A stretch of 60,000 bases of DNA from Takakia lepidozioides. Its lineage: Eukaryota > Streptophyta > Takakiopsida > Takakiales > Takakiaceae. The notes below the pieces were generated by a model. It saw nothing but the letters and a program-made list of their open reading frames with translations. It did no database searches and had not been told where the DNA came from. Of this stretch, positions 57,354 to 60,000 are shown one piece after another (positions within the stretch are counted from its first letter, which is position 1; each line of letters opens with the position of its first letter). The stretch is taken from NCBI GenBank assembly GCA_030704615.1, contig CM060734.1, positions 47,944,042-48,004,041 on the forward strand, written 5' to 3'. A program made the position numbers and the translations under genes.

Positions 57354-60000
57354 AACCTATGTCTGTCTCTTGAAGGATTGCATCAAGAGGAAACGCCTAG
57401 CAGAGGGAAACCAGGTGCATGCCCACATCATCCAAAGTGGATTCAAGCCAGACATCTTTCTACACAACACCCTCATCAACATGCATGCCAAGTGCGGAAG
57501 CATTGTGGATGCACGCCTAGTGTTCGACAAAATCCCTGAACGAGGTTTGACTACGTGGAATATAATGATAGCAGCATATGCCAAGCGCAGACACTTTAGG
57601 GAGGCTCTGGAGACCTTTGAGCAAATGATTCAGGAAGGGGTGACACCCAACCAGGTCACGTTCATTTGGGTTCTCAAGGCATGTACCAGCCTGACAGACC
57701 TGAGAAAGGGCAGAGAGGTCCACGCTCACATCATGAAAGCTGGAATGGTACCAGATGTCATCCTGGACACAACCCTCATCAACATGTTGCCAAATGCGGG
57801 AGCATCAATGATGCAAAGGAAGTTTTTAGTAATATGGGTAAACGAGATCTGTTTTCATGGAGTGCAATGATCGGAGGATATGCCCAGCACGGGTGTGGGA
57901 TGGAGGCTTTGAACATCTATGAGCAAATGATGTTGGACGGGGTGAAGCCTGACCAGGTCACGTTCGTTTGCGTTTTGAATGCCTGTGCCAGCCTATCAGC
58001 TCTGGACAAGGGCAAGGAGGTCCATGCTGACATCAGGAAAGCTGGAATTGTTTCAACTATCTTGGACACTACCCTGGTCAACATGTATGCCAAATGCGGG
58101 AGCATCAAGGATGCCAAGGTAGTGTTCGAAAAGATGGCAGAACGAAGTGTCATGGAATGCGATGATCACAGGATATGCCCAGCATGGGTGTGGGATGGAA
58201 GCTTTAGAGACCTACGAGCAAATGAAGCGGGAAGGGGTGAAAGCCAACCAGGTTACGTTTGTTTGCGTTTGCAATGCCTGTTCCAGCCTGGCAGCTCTGG
58301 AAAAGGGCAAAAAGGTGCATGCTGACATCATGAAAGCTGGAATTGTACCAAATATCATTCTGGACAATACCCTTGTGGACATTTAAATGCGGGAGCATTG
58401 AGGATGCAAAGGGAGTGTTGGACAATATGCCTGAACGAGATGTGGTGTCATGGAATGTGATGATCAGAGGGTATGCCCAGCATGGGTGTGGCAAGGAGGC
58501 TTTTGAGACCTATGAGCAAATGATGCGGGAAAAGGTGAAGCCCAACCAGGTCACGTTTGTTTGCATTTGCAATGCCTGTGCCAGCCTGGGGGCCCTGGGA
58601 AAAGCCAAACAGGTGCATGCTGACATTATCAAATCTGGAATTGTGGCAAATATCATCTTAAACACTACCCTTGTGGATATGTATGCCAAATGTGGGAGCA
58701 TCAATTTTGCAAAGGAAGTGTTTGACAGTATGGCTGAACGAAATGTGGTGTCGTGGAATGCGATGATTGCAAGATATGCTGAGCATAGATGTGGATTGGA
58801 GGCTCTGGATAGCTATCGGCAAATGATGCAGGAAGGGGTGAATCCCGATCAGGTCACGTTCGTTTGTGTTTGCAATGCATGTGCCAGCCTGACAGTTCTG
58901 GAAAAGGGCAAAAGAGGTTCATGCTGACATCCTTAAAGCTGGGATTATACCAGACATTCCTTGTTGACATGTATGCCAAATGTGGGAGCATGGAGGATGC
59001 AAAGGGAGTTTTTGACAATATGGCGAAACGAAATGTGGTTTCGTGGAGTGCAATGATCACAGGATATACCCAGCATGGGTGTGGGATGGAGGCTTTGGAG
59101 ACCTATGTGCAAATGATGCGGGAAAGGGTGAAGCCGAATAAGGTCACTTTTGTTTGCATTTGCAATGCATGTGCCAGCTTGGCAGCCCTGGACAAAGCCA
59201 AAGAGGTGCATGCTGACATCTTGAAGACTGGAATTGTGCCAGATATTATCCTGAGCACTACCCTCGTGCACATGTATGCCAGGTGTGGGAGCATGGAGGA
59301 CGCAAAGGTGGTATTTTACAATATGGCTGAACGAAATGTGGTGTCATGGAGTGCAATGATTGCAGGATATGCCCAGCATGGTTGTGGGATGCAGGCTCTG
59401 GAGACGTATGAGCAATTGAAGTGGGAAGGTGTGAAGCCCGACCAGGTCACGTTCGTTTGCGTTTGCAATGCGTGTGCCAGCCTTGCATCTCTTGAAATGG
59501 GCAGGCAGGTCCATGCTGACATCATGAGGGCTGGAATTGTACCAAATATCAATCTGAACAACACCCTCATGGACATGTATGCCAAATGTGGGAGCATCAA
59601 GGATGCAAAGGGAGTGTTTGACTGTATGGCTAAACGGGATGTGGTCTCATGGAATGCAATGATCGCTGGATATTCCCAGCATGGTTGTCGTAGGGAGGCC
59701 CTGGAACTATTTGAAGCTATGCTGAAGGAAGGCTTGAAGCCGAACAGTGTCACCTTTATATGTGTTCTCTCTGCATGTAGCCATGGGGGCCTAGTGGATG
59801 AAGGCAGACACTACTTTGTTTCCCTGAGTCAAGATCATGGCCTTACTCCTACAGTGGAGCACTTTGGCTGCATGGTGGACCTTCTTGGTCGTGCAGGCTG
59901 CTTGAATGAGGCAGAGGACTTCATTGAAAAATGCCAATCAAACCTTGTGCTGTGGTGTGGAAAGCTTTGCTTGGTGCGTGCAGAATTCATGGCAATGTAG
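57354..60000 (+). pseudogene. PLS-class PPR protein, broken by several frameshifts, continues beyond the window
   Basis: The array opens TYVCLLKDCIKRKRLAEGNQ and repeats blocks such as NMYAKCGSIKDAKVVFEKMA, VVSWNAMIAGYSQHGCRREA, GVKPDQVTFVCVCNACASLA and GKEVHADIRKAGIV. The end GLVDEGRHYFVSLSQDHGLT and CMVDLLGRAGCLNEAEDFIE is the usual lead into an E (and often DYW) domain outside the window. PLS PPRs bind organelle RNA one base per repeat and guide C-to-U editing. By comparison with sister repeats, breaks are: 1-nt loss at about 57787, 5-nt loss at about 58147, net 5-nt loss creating TAA at about 58384, 1-nt gain at about 58912, a deletion at about 58958, and 1-nt loss at about 59927. Its front is fused to the co-chaperonin exons. 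Confidence 0.85.

Noticed and set aside
58204-59753. Minus-strand open frames across the PPR array
   Set aside because: Antisense shadows that repeat in step with the PPR units.

Overview
This is nuclear DNA of a land plant. The genes are split by many GT-AG introns. They include plant-only families (an LPA3/DUF1995 chloroplast protein, a PLS-class PPR protein and a chloroplast Cpn10/CPN20-type co-chaperonin exon). The rest is dominated by Ty3/gypsy fragments, DNA transposons, a SINE and degenerate satellites. The repeat load, the intron-rich genes and the style of the PPR repeats suggest a seed-free vascular plant, most likely a fern; that is inference. All genes were read by eye, and splice sites were placed by GT/AG plus reading phase.

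Layout. 1-378 (-): 5' coding exon of a gene that runs off the left edge (possibly NVL/CDC48C-like). 2.2-3.7 kb (-): broken cytochrome P450 (CYP704-like). 4.9-5.4 kb (+): broken oligopeptide transporter tail. 6.0-10.7 kb (+): intact 13-exon LPA3-like gene, 378 codons, with a 31-nt microexon and a GC-AG intron. 12.2-15.7 kb (-): intact 4-exon PGAP3 gene, 363 codons, convergent with LPA3. 16.7-27.5 kb (-): a secreted leucine-rich-repeat protein with a signal peptide and LRR N-cap at one end and ordinary LRRs at the other. Its middle is built from at least 18 tiny in-phase exons coding N-glycosylation/proline motifs (NWTFPNATAFPPLPPL type). 29.8-33.0 kb (-): intact 4-exon long-chain-alcohol oxidase, 812 codons.

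35-49 kb is repeat territory: a short telomere-like block, a 220-bp duplication, a dispersed repeat in three copies, a degenerate array hit by a non-autonomous CACTA element with perfect 3-bp target duplication, and three decayed Ty3/gypsy copies on the minus strand. The first gypsy copy keeps Gag and integrase but has lost protease/RT/RNase H, and its integrase carries a PHD-finger-like tail. Two minisatellites follow. 52.9-53.15 kb is a full-length tRNA-derived SINE with target duplications. 53.45-56.06 kb is a hAT-like element that contains a LINE fragment.

56.9-60 kb (+): a chimeric locus in which the transit peptide and half a Cpn10 domain of a chloroplast co-chaperonin run in frame into a PLS-type PPR array. 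The array is now broken by several frameshifts and continues past the right edge.

The strongest candidates for something new are the microexon array of the LRR gene and the Cpn10-PPR chimera. The genes do not form a pathway; as usual for a plant chromosome they are unrelated neighbours.
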